A stretch of 64,000 nucleotides of DNA from Ferruginibacter sp. (GCA_016786725.1 JAEUVU010000022.1:1-64000); one strand, 5' to 3'; counted from the first letter of the stretch, positions 43,576 to 51,983 are shown. Program-made: numbers and translations. The notes: generated from the sequence alone by a model not told the origin.

Positions 43576-43839
43576 ATGGAAACAGCAGAACTTAAAGAGC
43601 AGCTTAAAAAGCAGGTTGTAGAATTTTTGAATCTTTCTACGGTAAACCCGGCAGATATAAAAGATGATGAACCTTTGTTTGGCGAAGGTCTGGGACTTGA
43701 TTCTATTGATTCAATAGAGCTGATTGTTTTACTGGGCAGGGAATACGGTGTTGATATTAAAGATCCCAAAGAAGGACGCAAGATCCTAACAAGCATTAAT
43801 ACCATGGCTGCTTACATCGAGGAACATCGTACAAAATAA
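43576..43839 (+). CDS. Acyl carrier protein (first cassette)
   Basis: This 87-residue ACP has the phosphopantetheine site in GLGLDSIDSIELIVLL (Ser about 43) and an acidic four-helix pattern. It carries acyl intermediates in the pathway. The sequence around the attachment site is nearly the same as in the ACP at 53204-53467, so the two are paralogues. It is followed by a KS and a CLF-like gene, forming an ACP-KS-CLF cassette, and is preceded by the ABC exporter. Confidence 0.9.
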   Translation: METAELKEQLKKQVVEFLNLSTVNPADIKDDEPLFGEGLGLDSIDSIELIVLLGREYGVDIKDPKEGRKILTSINTMAAYIEEHRTK

Positions 43840-43848
43840 GTCAAAAAT

Positions 43849-43912
43849 CAAAAGTAAAAATTTAAAATAACCTCTCACTTTCGTATGGTTCGTTTTTGAA
43901 TTTTTACTTTTG
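43849..43912. repeat. AT-rich inverted repeat upstream of a KS gene
   Basis: Arms CAAAAGTAAAAATTTAAAA (43849-43867) and TTTTGAATTTTTACTTTTG (43894-43912) pair with one mismatch over 19 nt. It is placed 12 nt before the ATG of the KS gene. A near-identical hairpin precedes another KS gene at 61547-61613. Confidence 0.75.
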
Positions 43913-43923
43913 AATTATTAAAT

Positions 43924-45114
43924 ATGAGCAGAATTTTCATAACAGGCATGGGCATCGTAAGTGCTGTCGGAAATTCTGTAGCAGCAAATCATGAAGCGCT
44001 TAAAGCCAATACCTGCGGCATTCAATACAAGCTCGATCTCTTTCCATCAAAATATGCAGGGCTTTTACCTTTTGGCCTGGTTGCATTGAGCAATGAAGAA
44101 TTGCTGAAAGCTTTAAAGGTAACAGAGTCCGGTGTAACCCGTACCAGCCTTCTTGGTTTATATGCATTGAATGAAGCGCTTGCTGATAGCAAAATTTCTA
44201 CAGAAGAAATTCAATCATTTGACACAGCCTTGATCGGCGCAAACACTGTTGGCGGCATGTGTTTAACCGATGAATTGTACAACGATGCGAATGCAAAAAC
44301 GGATGGTTCTGATTATCTCGGTTCTTATGACTGTGCTTCGGTAAATCTTTTCCTGCAAAGGCATCTAAAAATAAACGGCGTCATCAACACCATTAACACG
44401 GCATGTTCTTCTTCAGCCAATGCCATTATGTACGGTGCTATGCTGATGAATAACGGTTACGCAAGAAGGGCGATTGTTGGCGGTACTGATAGCCTTGCAA
44501 AATTTACCATCAATGGTTTTAATTCGTTGCATATTTTATCCAATGAAATCTGCACTCCTTTTGATGAAGGCAGAAAGGGTTTGAATTTAGGTGAAGGCGC
44601 CGCCTGGTTGATCCTGGAAAAAGAAGAAGATATCAAAGGCAAAAATGTGTATGCTGAGTTAACCGGCTACAGCAATGCAAACGATGCTTATCACCCTTCT
44701 TCATTATCAGATGAAGGCGATGGGCCGTTTCTTTCCATGCAGGGCGCATTAAAACTTGCAAAGCTTACTCCCGATAAAATTGATTTCATCAATGCACATG
44801 GTACCGGCACCGAAAACAATGATGAAGTGGAAAGCCGTGCTATGATTCGTTTGTTCGGCAAACCTCCTGCTTTTGCTTCTACCAAGGGAAATGTTGGTCA
44901 TACCTTAGGAGCAGCAGGTGCTATTGAAGCAGTCTATAGCATTTTAAGTTTGCAGCACCAGGAAGTGTATGCAAATCTTCATTTTAAAAATACCATTCCT
45001 TCAACAGGATTAACACCTGTTGAGTGGTATACAAAAATGCCGGTGAATCATGTAATGAGTAACTCTTTCGGTTTCGGCGGTAATTGTTCATCCTTAATTT
45101 TTTCAAAAGTCTGA
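43924..45114 (+). CDS. Beta-ketoacyl synthase (KS of first cassette)
   Basis: This 396-residue FabF-like enzyme has the complete Cys-His-His triad: Cys161 (NTACSSSANA), His292 (NAHGTGT) and His326 (GNVGHTLGAAG), plus the C-terminal SNSFGFGGNCSSLI. It extends acyl-ACP by decarboxylative condensation. The next gene, 1 nt downstream, is a CLF-like partner without the active cysteine, so the functional unit is probably a KS:CLF heterodimer as in type II polyketide and aryl polyene synthesis. It is a paralogue of the KS at 51996-53201. Confidence 0.9.
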   Translation: MSRIFITGMGIVSAVGNSVAANHEALKANTCGIQYKLDLFPSKYAGLLPFGLVALSNEELLKALKVTESGVTRTSLLGLYALNEALADSKISTEEIQSFDTALIGANTVGGMCLTDELYNDANAKTDGSDYLGSYDCASVNLFLQRHLKINGVINTINTACSSSANAIMYGAMLMNNGYARRAIVGGTDSLAKFTINGFNSLHILSNEICTPFDEGRKGLNLGEGAAWLILEKEEDIKGKNVYAELTGYSNANDAYHPSSLSDEGDGPFLSMQGALKLAKLTPDKIDFINAHGTGTENNDEVESRAMIRLFGKPPAFASTKGNVGHTLGAAGAIEAVYSILSLQHQEVYANLHFKNTIPSTGLTPVEWYTKMPVNHVMSNSFGFGGNCSSLIFSKV

Positions 45115-45115
45115 T

Positions 45116-46153
45116 ATGTATATCCATCAAACATATTGCATATCGGCTCAGCAGGATCTTTTGCAGGATGATATTGAGCAAATCAATGAACCGATTGATA
45201 AAAAATTACTGGCCATCGAACCCTCCTATGAAAAGATACCCCCTGGCATTTTACGCAGAATGGGTAAATCTATACGAATGGGTGTTGGTGCTGCATTACC
45301 GTTGATCAGCGAAACAAAAGTTGATGGAATTATCCTCGGCTCTGCTAACGCAGGCATGGATGACTGTGTAAAATTCCTGAACCAAATGGTTCAGTATGAA
45401 GAAGGCCAGCTTACACCGGGCAGCTTTGTACAAAGCACGGGCAATGTTATTGCTGGCCAGTTAGGATTGATCACAAAGAACAAAGGCTACAATATTACTC
45501 ATATTCATCTCGGCCTTGCTTTTGAAAATGCTTTGCTGGATGCCATGATGCAACTCAATGCCAATGCTTCCAACAGTTATTTGGTTGGCGGTGTAGATGA
45601 AATTTCTCCTTTTCATTACAATATTGAAACGCTGGCTGGTTCTTATAAATCAGAAGATATCAGCAATAAAAAATTGTACGAAAGCGATTCACCAGGTTGT
45701 GTTGTAGGCGAAGGTGCTACGATGTTCATTGTAAACAATTCTGCAGATGGGGCTATTGCAAAAGTAAAAGCCATCAGCAGTTTACACAGCAGCGATCTTG
45801 ATTTGGTTCAGCAACAATTAAAATCATTCCTGCAAAAAAATCTTGCCGAAGGCGAAACCATTGATCTTTTTCTTTCAGGAGAAAATGGCGACAACCGAAC
45901 TTTACCTTTCTATCAAGCAGTGGAAAGCATAGCTGGTGAAGACACTGCAATCGTTCGCTACAAACATATGACCGGTGATTTTGCTACAGCATCTGCCCTG
46001 GGGCTTTGGTATGCCTGCCAGTTCCTGAAAAACCAATCCTTACCTGGCCACATGCTTAAAAGGCAATCTTCAAAAGCAGCTTTCAGCAATATCCTCATCT
46101 ACAATAATTTTAAAGGGGTTCAACATAGTTTTGTGCTGGTTTCTGCCAATTAA
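45116..46153 (+). CDS. Chain-length-factor-like KS homologue (no active Cys)
   Basis: This 345-residue thiolase-fold protein resembles beta-ketoacyl synthases but lacks the catalytic residues. The region equivalent to TACSSSANA reads HLGLAFENA, so the Cys is replaced by Gly in my alignment, and the HGTGT motif is replaced by SGENGDN. A His in YKHMTGDF is kept. It is probably the partner subunit that sets chain length in a KS:CLF dimer. It starts 1 nt after the KS gene. It is close in pattern to the protein at 50841-51890. Confidence 0.8.
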   Translation: MYIHQTYCISAQQDLLQDDIEQINEPIDKKLLAIEPSYEKIPPGILRRMGKSIRMGVGAALPLISETKVDGIILGSANAGMDDCVKFLNQMVQYEEGQLTPGSFVQSTGNVIAGQLGLITKNKGYNITHIHLGLAFENALLDAMMQLNANASNSYLVGGVDEISPFHYNIETLAGSYKSEDISNKKLYESDSPGCVVGEGATMFIVNNSADGAIAKVKAISSLHSSDLDLVQQQLKSFLQKNLAEGETIDLFLSGENGDNRTLPFYQAVESIAGEDTAIVRYKHMTGDFATASALGLWYACQFLKNQSLPGHMLKRQSSKAAFSNILIYNNFKGVQHSFVLVSAN

Positions 46154-46256
46154 ATCAGGTATCAAAATGCTTTTTTATTTCGGGCAACATAATAATGTTT
46201 TTCGAGGGTAAATATTTTTAGTATTATTGAGCCTGTAAATAACAATTCACTTCACA

Positions 46257-46814
46257 ATGCAGGTAATCAAAAGTATCCAAAACAGAATTTATGAAGTACG
46301 TGGGCAACGGGTAATGCTGGATAAAGATTTGGCTGCTTTGTATGAGGTTCCTACTAAATCCCTCAACCTGTCTGTAAAAAGAAACATAGAAAGGTTTCCG
46401 CCAGATTTTATGTTTCAGCTTACCAAAGAAGAATACGAAATATTGAGGTTTCAGATTGAAACCTCAGAGACTAAGACTTCTCCTTTGAGGTTGCAAATTG
46501 AAACCTCAAACAGGGGCGGCACAAGATATTTACCGCATGTATTTACAGAACAAGGCGTAGCAATGCTGAGTGGTGTTATCAAGTCCGGGAAGGCTATTGA
46601 AATGAACATTAATATTATGAGAGCTTTTGCTGACATAAGGTGTATTGTATTGCAGCAGCTTAGCCTGAATGAAAAGTTGAAAGAAATTACCGATAGGTTA
46701 AATGAACACGATATACAATTATCCCAGATCTATGATGCTATGGAGAACCTGCTAGATGAAAAAGCAGCACAGAAAAAATGGGAAGACAGAGAAAGAATTG
46801 GTTTTAAAAAATAA
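46257..46814 (+). CDS. ORF6N domain protein
   Basis: This 185-residue protein has an N-terminal ORF6N domain (MQVIKSIQNRIYEVRGQRVMLDKDLAALYEVPTKSLN..., about 1-120), a DNA-binding fold found in phage KilA/ORF6N proteins and often stand-alone in Bacteroidota, followed by a coiled-coil C-terminus (about 128-180). A short duplicated segment (RFQIETS and RLQIETS) occurs in the usual variable loop. No other phage genes are near, so it is probably a lone regulator-like gene. Its position between the pigment cassette and the antiporter looks like an insertion. A phage repressor role is not supported. Confidence 0.85.
   Translation: MQVIKSIQNRIYEVRGQRVMLDKDLAALYEVPTKSLNLSVKRNIERFPPDFMFQLTKEEYEILRFQIETSETKTSPLRLQIETSNRGGTRYLPHVFTEQGVAMLSGVIKSGKAIEMNINIMRAFADIRCIVLQQLSLNEKLKEITDRLNEHDIQLSQIYDAMENLLDEKAAQKKWEDRERIGFKK
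46444..46508. repeat. Two palindromic repeats inside the ORF6N gene
   Basis: TGAGGTTTCA-GAT-TGAAACCTCA (46444-46466) is a perfect 10-bp inverted repeat; 19 nt later (46486-46508) the near-identical TGAGGTTGCA-AAT-TGAAACCTCA occurs with one mismatch. Together they encode the duplicated variable loop. Confidence 0.75.
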
Positions 46815-46819
46815 CAGAC

Positions 46820-48283
46820 ATGAAGAAAAGATGGAGTTCGCTTTTTTATTTTATTATCGTAGTAGGATTAGGCTTTGCTATCTATTGGATAATACAGAAA
46901 GGCAATGCACTTCAAGCCCCTGAGCTTAGTGCTGTACAGGCTCAAAACAAAAAAGAAGCAACGGTAGCCACTGAATTTCATGTTTTTAAAGATTCATTCA
47001 GCCACGGCCTGTCAGAGCCATTGGCTGTATTGCTTTTGCAGATCATTGTTATTATAGCAGCCGCCAGGCTGTTTGGTTACCTGTTTAAAAAGATCGGTCA
47101 GCCTGCGGTTATTGGCGAAATTGTTGCCGGCATTGTTTTAGGTCCATCTATTGTTGGCGCTTATTTTCCTGAAGTCAGTCATTTTTTATTTCCTGCAGCA
47201 TCCTTATCTACGCTCGGTTTTTTAAGCCAGGTGGGGCTTATATTGTTTATGTTTATTATCGGTATGGAACTTGACCTGAAGGCAATTGGCAAACAGGCTT
47301 ATGGGGCCGTTATCATCAGCCATGCCAGCATCATCATACCATATACTTTGGGTGTGTGGCTTGCTTATTACATTTATAAAGATTATGCTCCTGCCAACAT
47401 CACCTTTTTATCCTTTGCTTTGTTCATGGGCATTTCCATGAGCATCACTGCTTTTCCTGTACTGGCAAGGATACTGCAGGAAAAAGGACTTACCCGTTCA
47501 CGGCTCGGTGCAATGGTACTTACCTGTGCCGCTGCCGACGACCTTACAGCCTGGTGCATCTTAGCAGCCGTAATTGCATTGGTAAAATCCGGTTCATCCT
47601 TTAGTGTTTTATTTACAATTGCATTGGCCGTTGTGTATGTATTGATCATGCTTAAAATGGTACGGCCTTTTTTAGAACGGTTAAGTGCTGTGTACGAAAA
47701 AAAGGAAAAGAAAAGAACTCCCATCATTGCGTTACTTTTTATACTGCTCATCATTTCTTCTTACATCACTTCTGTTATTGGCATACATGCCTTGTTCGGT
47801 GCCTTTATGGCTGGCGTTATCATGCCTTCCAGTTTCGATTTTCGTAAAATTGTTATTGATAAGATTGAAGATGTAAGCATTATTCTTTTGCTTCCGCTAT
47901 TTTTTGTAATGACCGGTTTAAGAACACAGATAGGTTTGATAAACCAGGGGCATTTATGGATAACTTTTGGCTGGATTTTATTGGTTGCAGTAGCCGGGAA
48001 ATTCGGCGGCAGCGCCCTGGCAGCACGTATGGTTGGACAAAGCTGGAAAGACAGCCTTTCAATTGGTGTGTTGATGAACACACGGGGACTGATGCAACTG
48101 ATTGTGTTAAATATTGGTTACGATCTTGGAATTCTTACTCCTGAAATTTTTGCCATGATGGTGCTGATGGCGCTTGTAACTACCTTTATGACCGGGCCTG
48201 CAATGGATCTTATTAATTGGCTGATGCCGGAGAAGGTTGAGGAAAAACCTGAAGTTAATTCCGAGGCACAAACTGCTGTTTAG
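46820..48283 (+). CDS. Cation:proton antiporter (CPA2 family)
   Basis: This 487-residue membrane protein has about 12-13 hydrophobic helices. Conserved parts of CPA2 exchangers are visible: GQPAVIGEIVAGIVLGPSIVG, then FMFIIGMELDLKAI, FLSFALFMGISMSITAFPVLARIL, CAAADDLTAWCILA (ion-binding Asp-Asp region) and MNTRGLMQLIVLNIGYD. It exchanges Na+ or K+ for protons. It follows the ORF6N gene by 5 nt and runs convergent to the pigment minus arm. Its stop codon abuts a palindromic repeat copy (48283-48377). It is probably not part of pigment synthesis. Confidence 0.9.
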   Translation: MKKRWSSLFYFIIVVGLGFAIYWIIQKGNALQAPELSAVQAQNKKEATVATEFHVFKDSFSHGLSEPLAVLLLQIIVIIAAARLFGYLFKKIGQPAVIGEIVAGIVLGPSIVGAYFPEVSHFLFPAASLSTLGFLSQVGLILFMFIIGMELDLKAIGKQAYGAVIISHASIIIPYTLGVWLAYYIYKDYAPANITFLSFALFMGISMSITAFPVLARILQEKGLTRSRLGAMVLTCAAADDLTAWCILAAVIALVKSGSSFSVLFTIALAVVYVLIMLKMVRPFLERLSAVYEKKEKKRTPIIALLFILLIISSYITSVIGIHALFGAFMAGVIMPSSFDFRKIVIDKIEDVSIILLLPLFFVMTGLRTQIGLINQGHLWITFGWILLVAVAGKFGGSALAARMVGQSWKDSLSIGVLMNTRGLMQLIVLNIGYDLGILTPEIFAMMVLMALVTTFMTGPAMDLINWLMPEKVEEKPEVNSEAQTAV

Positions 48284-48377
48284 GTGTCAGGCCACTACGA
48301 ATACTCTGCAATTCTAAAAACCGGCTGAGTCGCATGTATTCTTAATTAATAAAGACGCTGCCTAGTGGCCAGACTCC
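48283..48377. repeat. 95-nt palindromic element, copy 1
   Basis: The ends GGTGTCAGGCCACTACG and GCCTAGTGGCCAGACTCC are inverted to each other with a few mismatches. It begins at the last base of the antiporter stop codon and runs into the 3' end of the FabZ-like gene, giving its last codons and stop. It resembles copy 2 at 48751-48850 along its length. Confidence 0.8.
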
Positions 48378-48739
48378 TTGAACTGCCCCTTAAATTTAAA
48401 ATGCACCAACTCTCCTTTAAAAAGCGTAGCTGTAACATTTACTGCACCGATTTCATCAGAAGTATATTTTATTGTAGCCTGAATAACATTGTTTTCAACA
48501 GGATTGATAACTGCCAGGAATTTCATATCAGCAGCTTGCACCAAATTGGTTTCTTTATTTATCACTGATTCCAATATTTCTTTTATCATCTGCATCATAC
48601 ACACACCCGGCACAACCGGCTGGTTGGGAAAATGCCCTTCAAATATTTTATGACCTGCATTAATAACCAGTTCTGCTGAAATATCTGTTTCAGATGTTTT
48701 AAGATTATTGATTGTAAAAAAGTCATTCAGTAAGATCAT
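48362..48739 (-). CDS. FabZ-like hotdog protein with catalytic Glu replaced by Gln
   Basis: This 125-residue protein matches the FabZ/FabA hotdog dehydratases: FEGHFPNQPVVPGVCMMQM with His36 in the catalytic position. The Glu that sits 14 residues after this His in FabZ is Gln50 here. The dehydratase site of FabZ uses His from one subunit and Glu from the other, so a homodimer should be inactive. It may pair with the hotdog at 58731-59165, which keeps the Glu and lacks the His. The last two codons and stop come from a repeat. It is the final gene of the minus arm and is bracketed by two copies of the repeat. Confidence 0.8.
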   Translation of the reverse strand: MILLNDFFTINNLKTSETDISAELVINAGHKIFEGHFPNQPVVPGVCMMQMIKEILESVINKETNLVQAADMKFLAVINPVENNVIQATIKYTSDEIGAVNVTATLFKGELVHFKFKGQFKESGH

Positions 48740-48750
48740 CTTTCTGTTTT

Positions 48751-48850
48751 TTAGGTGTCAGGCCACTACGAGTACTCCGCAATTTTAAAAGCTGGCTGAG
48801 TTGCTAGTAATCTAAAAGACTAAGACTCTGCGTAGTGGCCAGACACCTTA
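48751..48850. repeat. Palindromic element, copy 2 (about 100 nt)
   Basis: TTAGGTGTCAGGCCACTACG at the left end and CGTAGTGGCCAGACACCTTA at the right end are inverted repeats matching at 17 of 20 bases. The element fills almost the whole gap between the FabZ-like gene and the lipoprotein gene upstream of it. Confidence 0.85.
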
Positions 48851-48853
48851 GCA

Positions 48854-49483
48854 TCATCTCTCTATTTTTTTAAGGCCAATGTTGAATTCAAAAGTTTTGT
48901 GTGATATGCCAATCGTATCCGGTATTCCATTCACATAATTCTTCATCACCGCCTCTACAATTGTTTTACTGTTGGAAGCCCTTTCCATTCTTAACAGTTC
49001 TTCTCCGCTTGGGTTTGTAATATAATAATTAAAGCCCTTGGTTTGCGGAAAAATAAAGTAGGTTAAGCCTTCGTTTGTTTTGACTGTTGCTTTTGAATAG
49101 TCAATTGTATTCATCAAAACAAGTTCAAAATCGTGCCGCAGGGTTTTGATTACTGATTTTTTGTTCAATTTTTTCATGACTGAATATACTTTAAAATCTC
49201 CATCAGGTTTAAATTCAAAATCAAAAAAACCAAGTCCCATCTCATTACTAAAAACCAAACGGGTACTGCTGTCGGGCATTTTTTTAATAAGCAGTAATCC
49301 GCTTAAATGATTACCTACCACATCAACAGTTGTGTTGTATAAAGCAACGGTAAAAGCAGGTCTGAATTTTTGCAGCACATTTACATCGGCAGTTGCAGTT
49401 TGCATTTGCTTGTAAGATGGTAAGCAGCTTAATAAAAAAAGCAGACTACTTAATATCAAATAAGGTATCCGGAATAGATGCAT
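48854..49483 (-). CDS. Lipoprotein in pigment locus
   Basis: This 209-residue protein begins with a lipoprotein signal (RIPYLILSSLLFLLSC, Cys about residue 19). The mature part has alternating beta strands (TRLVFSNEMGLGFFDFEFKPDGDFKVYSVMKKL) and a Tyr/Phe-rich C-terminal half. It resembles in type the outer-membrane lipoproteins encoded in aryl polyene loci, but I did not recognise the exact family. It overlaps the LolA-like gene by 38 nt, so the two are translationally coupled, and a role in carrying or placing the pigment at the outer membrane is inferred. Confidence 0.65.
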   Translation of the reverse strand: MHLFRIPYLILSSLLFLLSCLPSYKQMQTATADVNVLQKFRPAFTVALYNTTVDVVGNHLSGLLLIKKMPDSSTRLVFSNEMGLGFFDFEFKPDGDFKVYSVMKKLNKKSVIKTLRHDFELVLMNTIDYSKATVKTNEGLTYFIFPQTKGFNYYITNPSGEELLRMERASNSKTIVEAVMKNYVNGIPDTIGISHKTFEFNIGLKKIER

Positions 49484-50081
49484 TCAGTTCTTTATTGGTA
49501 AAACGCATGAGGGTATTATCGCCAGACAGCTCAAGCATTTGAATGCTTGTAACAGAAAAATCCTTTTTATCAACCACTACGTTGATAGATTTAAACATTT
49601 CTTTCATTCCCTTGCTAACCGGTGTCAGCTCAACCAATGCCGCAGTTTTATTGTCAAATACCCGTGTTTTAAAATCAGTATTATCCAGCATCGTGCCCTG
49701 CATACAGTCTATCATTATCTTATTGATCTGCTGAAACATCTTATTCGACCTCGTAGAAACTTTGCTTTCTTTTGCCCCGTCTTTTACATATACTTTGTCT
49801 TTGTTCAGTATCATCAGGTATTTAAAAGGAGTGGTGTATTCCATCCGCACTCGGCTGTCTTTCTTAAACCAGAAATTTCCTTTGGAAGTGATTTTCTCCG
49901 AAAGCATGCTCAGGCTTTTATCCTGGGTAAAGTCAGCTTTAATAGAATTTGTTTTTTGTGCAGATGCTGCAAAGCTGGTTTTAAATTTAGGCAGGTCGGC
50001 CACAGCTGTATAGCCGGGGTACTGTGCTTTTGCAATAAAGCCCGAAACAAGCACCAGCATTAATAATATAGTTTTACGCAT
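49446..50081 (-). CDS. LolA-like outer-membrane lipoprotein carrier
   Basis: This 211-residue periplasmic protein has a signal peptide (MRKTILLMLVLVSGFIAKAQ). The mature beta sheet and lid pattern fits the LolA/LolB fold: KTNSIKADFTQDKSLSMLSEKITSKGNFWFKKDSRVRMEYTTPFKYLMILN. LolA-like proteins in pigment loci probably move the hydrophobic product across the periplasm, in place of lipoproteins; this is inferred from the setting. It overlaps the polysaccharide deacetylase gene by 8 nt and the lipoprotein gene by 38 nt. Confidence 0.85.
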   Translation of the reverse strand: MRKTILLMLVLVSGFIAKAQYPGYTAVADLPKFKTSFAASAQKTNSIKADFTQDKSLSMLSEKITSKGNFWFKKDSRVRMEYTTPFKYLMILNKDKVYVKDGAKESKVSTRSNKMFQQINKIMIDCMQGTMLDNTDFKTRVFDNKTAALVELTPVSKGMKEMFKSINVVVDKKDFSVTSIQMLELSGDNTLMRFTNKELNASIPDTLFDIK

Positions 50082-50847
50082 AAGGTTGCAAAGCTAACAA
50101 TTTATGCAGCGGTACAATGCTATAGCCTCTTTTTTTAACTTCTTTTATAAAATCAGGTAGTACAGCGGCTGTATTTTTACTGGTATCATGAAAAAGAAAA
50201 ACGGCGCCGGGTTTTATCCCGGCATTGATCTTATCAAGCAATTTTTTTTCGTCTTTTATAACTGTATCCATTGATCTTACGCTCCAGCCAACTGGCATAT
50301 AGCCCCCCTTTTTTATCGCCTTAGCCAGGTTTGGATTGGTAACTCCATAGGGCGGCCTGAATAGTTTTGGTTTCAATCCTGTAACTCTTTCCAATTCTGC
50401 ATCCATCTGCCGCAGATCTTCCTGCATTTTTTTTGCAGGATACATATCAAACCAGAAATGATGAGAATAGCTGTGATTACCGATGATATGACCTTCTTCC
50501 TGAACCTGTTTCAAAATATTTTCATTGCCTCCAATACGATTGCCAATACAGAAAAAAGTTGCTTTTACATTTTCTGCTTTAAGAACATCAAGAATTTGCG
50601 GAGTATAATTTTCTGCCGGACCATCATCAAAACTTAGGGCAATTTCTTTTTTATTGATATCTGCCTTACAAATGATTGGTATAAAAAAATCAGAGCCCAC
50701 ATTAACACATCCCCAAAAAACAATCAGGGACCAGGCAATAAGCAAAAGGCAATAAGCAAAAATTGGCAAGTCATATTGTACATGTACGCCAATTAAGATG
50801 GCGAGAAGTACAATAAAAAAAATATTTGTGTTGCGGAAGTTTAACAT
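50074..50847 (-). CDS. Polysaccharide deacetylase (NodB) family protein
   Basis: This 257-residue protein has one or two N-terminal TM helices (about 9-24 and 28-46) followed by a NodB domain from about residue 65. The motifs are SFDDGP (Asp74-Asp75), then GNHSYSHH (metal His), then RPPYG and a final LFHDTS. It hydrolyses an N- or O-acyl group on a carbohydrate or other acylated substrate at the periplasmic face. Its position within the pigment operon suggests it modifies a pigment precursor or polymer, which is not proven. Part of its TM region is encoded by tandem 14-nt repeats (50733-50760). It overlaps neighbours by 7-8 nt. Confidence 0.85.
   Translation of the reverse strand: MLNFRNTNIFFIVLLAILIGVHVQYDLPIFAYCLLLIAWSLIVFWGCVNVGSDFFIPIICKADINKKEIALSFDDGPAENYTPQILDVLKAENVKATFFCIGNRIGGNENILKQVQEEGHIIGNHSYSHHFWFDMYPAKKMQEDLRQMDAELERVTGLKPKLFRPPYGVTNPNLAKAIKKGGYMPVGWSVRSMDTVIKDEKKLLDKINAGIKPGAVFLFHDTSKNTAAVLPDFIKEVKKRGYSIVPLHKLLALQPYA
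50733..50760 (-). repeat. Tandem 14-nt repeat inside TM-encoding codons
   Basis: AGGCAATAAGCAAA occurs twice in a row (50733-50746, 50747-50760). On the coding strand it reads as part of the second hydrophobic helix of the deacetylase (FAYCLLLIA). The same class of repeat lies in the GHL10 signal peptide (31856-31883). Confidence 0.75.
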
Positions 50848-51890
50848 GCCGACAGCAAAGTTAAAGAATGATGTATACTGAGATAGTGGTTGTAGATTAA
50901 GACCTTATTTATCTTTTTATTAGAAGCTGAATCAAAGATTGCTGGCAATTGACCAGTTTTAATGCTAATTGCAGCCAGCCACATCGCAAAGGAAGCAGCT
51001 GTTGGATATTCTCCACAAAGGTGTTTATAATTAACAGTTTCTTTGTTTTCAAAAACTGTTTCAGCAAGGTCATCATAAATTTTATCAGATACAGCATCAC
51101 CATTTTTACCTGTAAAGATGAGATCAATATCGTTCATGCTTACTGAGTGTCTATTTAAAAAAGAAACAATCTGTTTTTCTACCTCAGCAATATTATCCGG
51201 TTTATAAAAAGTATGCAGGCCATCCAGCTTTGCATAATTGGTTGCGGATGGTTCGGCAGCCAGCAGGAAAAATGCAGCGCCTTCACCTGCAATCGTTCCT
51301 TTTGTTTTTGTTTTATAAACGTCAAGATTTGAAACTTCCCCCTGCTTATACAAACCCAATCTGTTTATGATAGTGTGACTGGTATTTGTGATCTCATCAA
51401 TTGCTCCAACCAACACATTGCTGGCATCGTTTTCTTTAAGCAATAATATGCCATCCAGCAAAGCGCTTTCAAAAGAAAAACCACGGTGTACAAAAGCATT
51501 GTTGTAATTATTGCATTGCAGCATCAACCCTATCTGTGCACCAATAGTATTGTGTGTTGATTGAATGAAAGCGGTTGGTGTAAGCAGCTCTTCATTAAAC
51601 TCAACCATCTTACTTAAAAAAGAATTTGTGTCTTCCAGGCAGCCATAAGCTGTGCCGGTAACAATGGCGTCGGGCACTTTGATATCTGCTTCCTGCAAAC
51701 ACTCCATAGCTGCGGCCACACCCATGCGTATGATACGGCTCATGCGCCTGATGAGTTTGGGATCAATAAATTCTTTATAGTCAGGTTCTATACAGGCAAG
51801 CCGGTTGCCGGTATAGGCAACAGCATCAACCAATGGCTGGTGGCCAAAGGTTTTTTGCGGTGAGATATTTCCGGTAGCCCTGATGTACAT
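50841..51890 (-). CDS. Chain-length-factor-like KS homologue (second cassette)
   Basis: This 349-residue protein has the thiolase fold without the active Cys. At the position of the Cys the sequence reads RGFSFESA, and HGTGT is replaced by FTGKNGD. A His in YKHLCGEY is kept. It is a paralogue of the protein at 45116-46153 with the same start pattern (IRRMSRIIRMGVAAAM). With the KS at 51996-53201 it would form a KS:CLF pair. It lies 105 nt downstream of that KS, separated by a palindromic repeat at 51913-51983. Confidence 0.8.
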   Translation of the reverse strand: MYIRATGNISPQKTFGHQPLVDAVAYTGNRLACIEPDYKEFIDPKLIRRMSRIIRMGVAAAMECLQEADIKVPDAIVTGTAYGCLEDTNSFLSKMVEFNEELLTPTAFIQSTHNTIGAQIGLMLQCNNYNNAFVHRGFSFESALLDGILLLKENDASNVLVGAIDEITNTSHTIINRLGLYKQGEVSNLDVYKTKTKGTIAGEGAAFFLLAAEPSATNYAKLDGLHTFYKPDNIAEVEKQIVSFLNRHSVSMNDIDLIFTGKNGDAVSDKIYDDLAETVFENKETVNYKHLCGEYPTAASFAMWLAAISIKTGQLPAIFDSASNKKINKVLIYNHYLSIHHSLTLLSAC

Positions 51891-51912
51891 TTTATAATTC
51901 TCTTTTTTAAGT

Positions 51913-51983
51913 TGTCAGCCTGAGCTTGTCGAAGGCGGGTTACTCATTTTATCATTCCGGTTTCGACAAGCTCAACCTGACAG
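51913..51983. repeat. REP-like palindrome in KS-CLF spacer
   Basis: TGTCAGCCTGAGCTTGTCGAA (left, 21 nt, 51913-51933) pairs with the right arm at 51962-51983 with two mismatches. It lies in the only long gap between KS and CLF of this cassette. The same family occurs at 62401-62484. Confidence 0.8.

Noticed and set aside
46257..46814. Prophage because of an ORF6N domain
   Set aside because: No integrase, capsid, tail or lysis genes nearby; stand-alone ORF6N genes are frequent in this phylum.
48283..48850. CRISPR array from the two similar repeats
   Set aside because: Only two copies, each about 95 nt and itself palindromic, with a real gene between them.
49539..50063. Plus-strand open frame of 174 codons over the LolA-like gene
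   Set aside because: Shadow of the LolA reading frame; no start context and Cys/His/Phe-rich composition.
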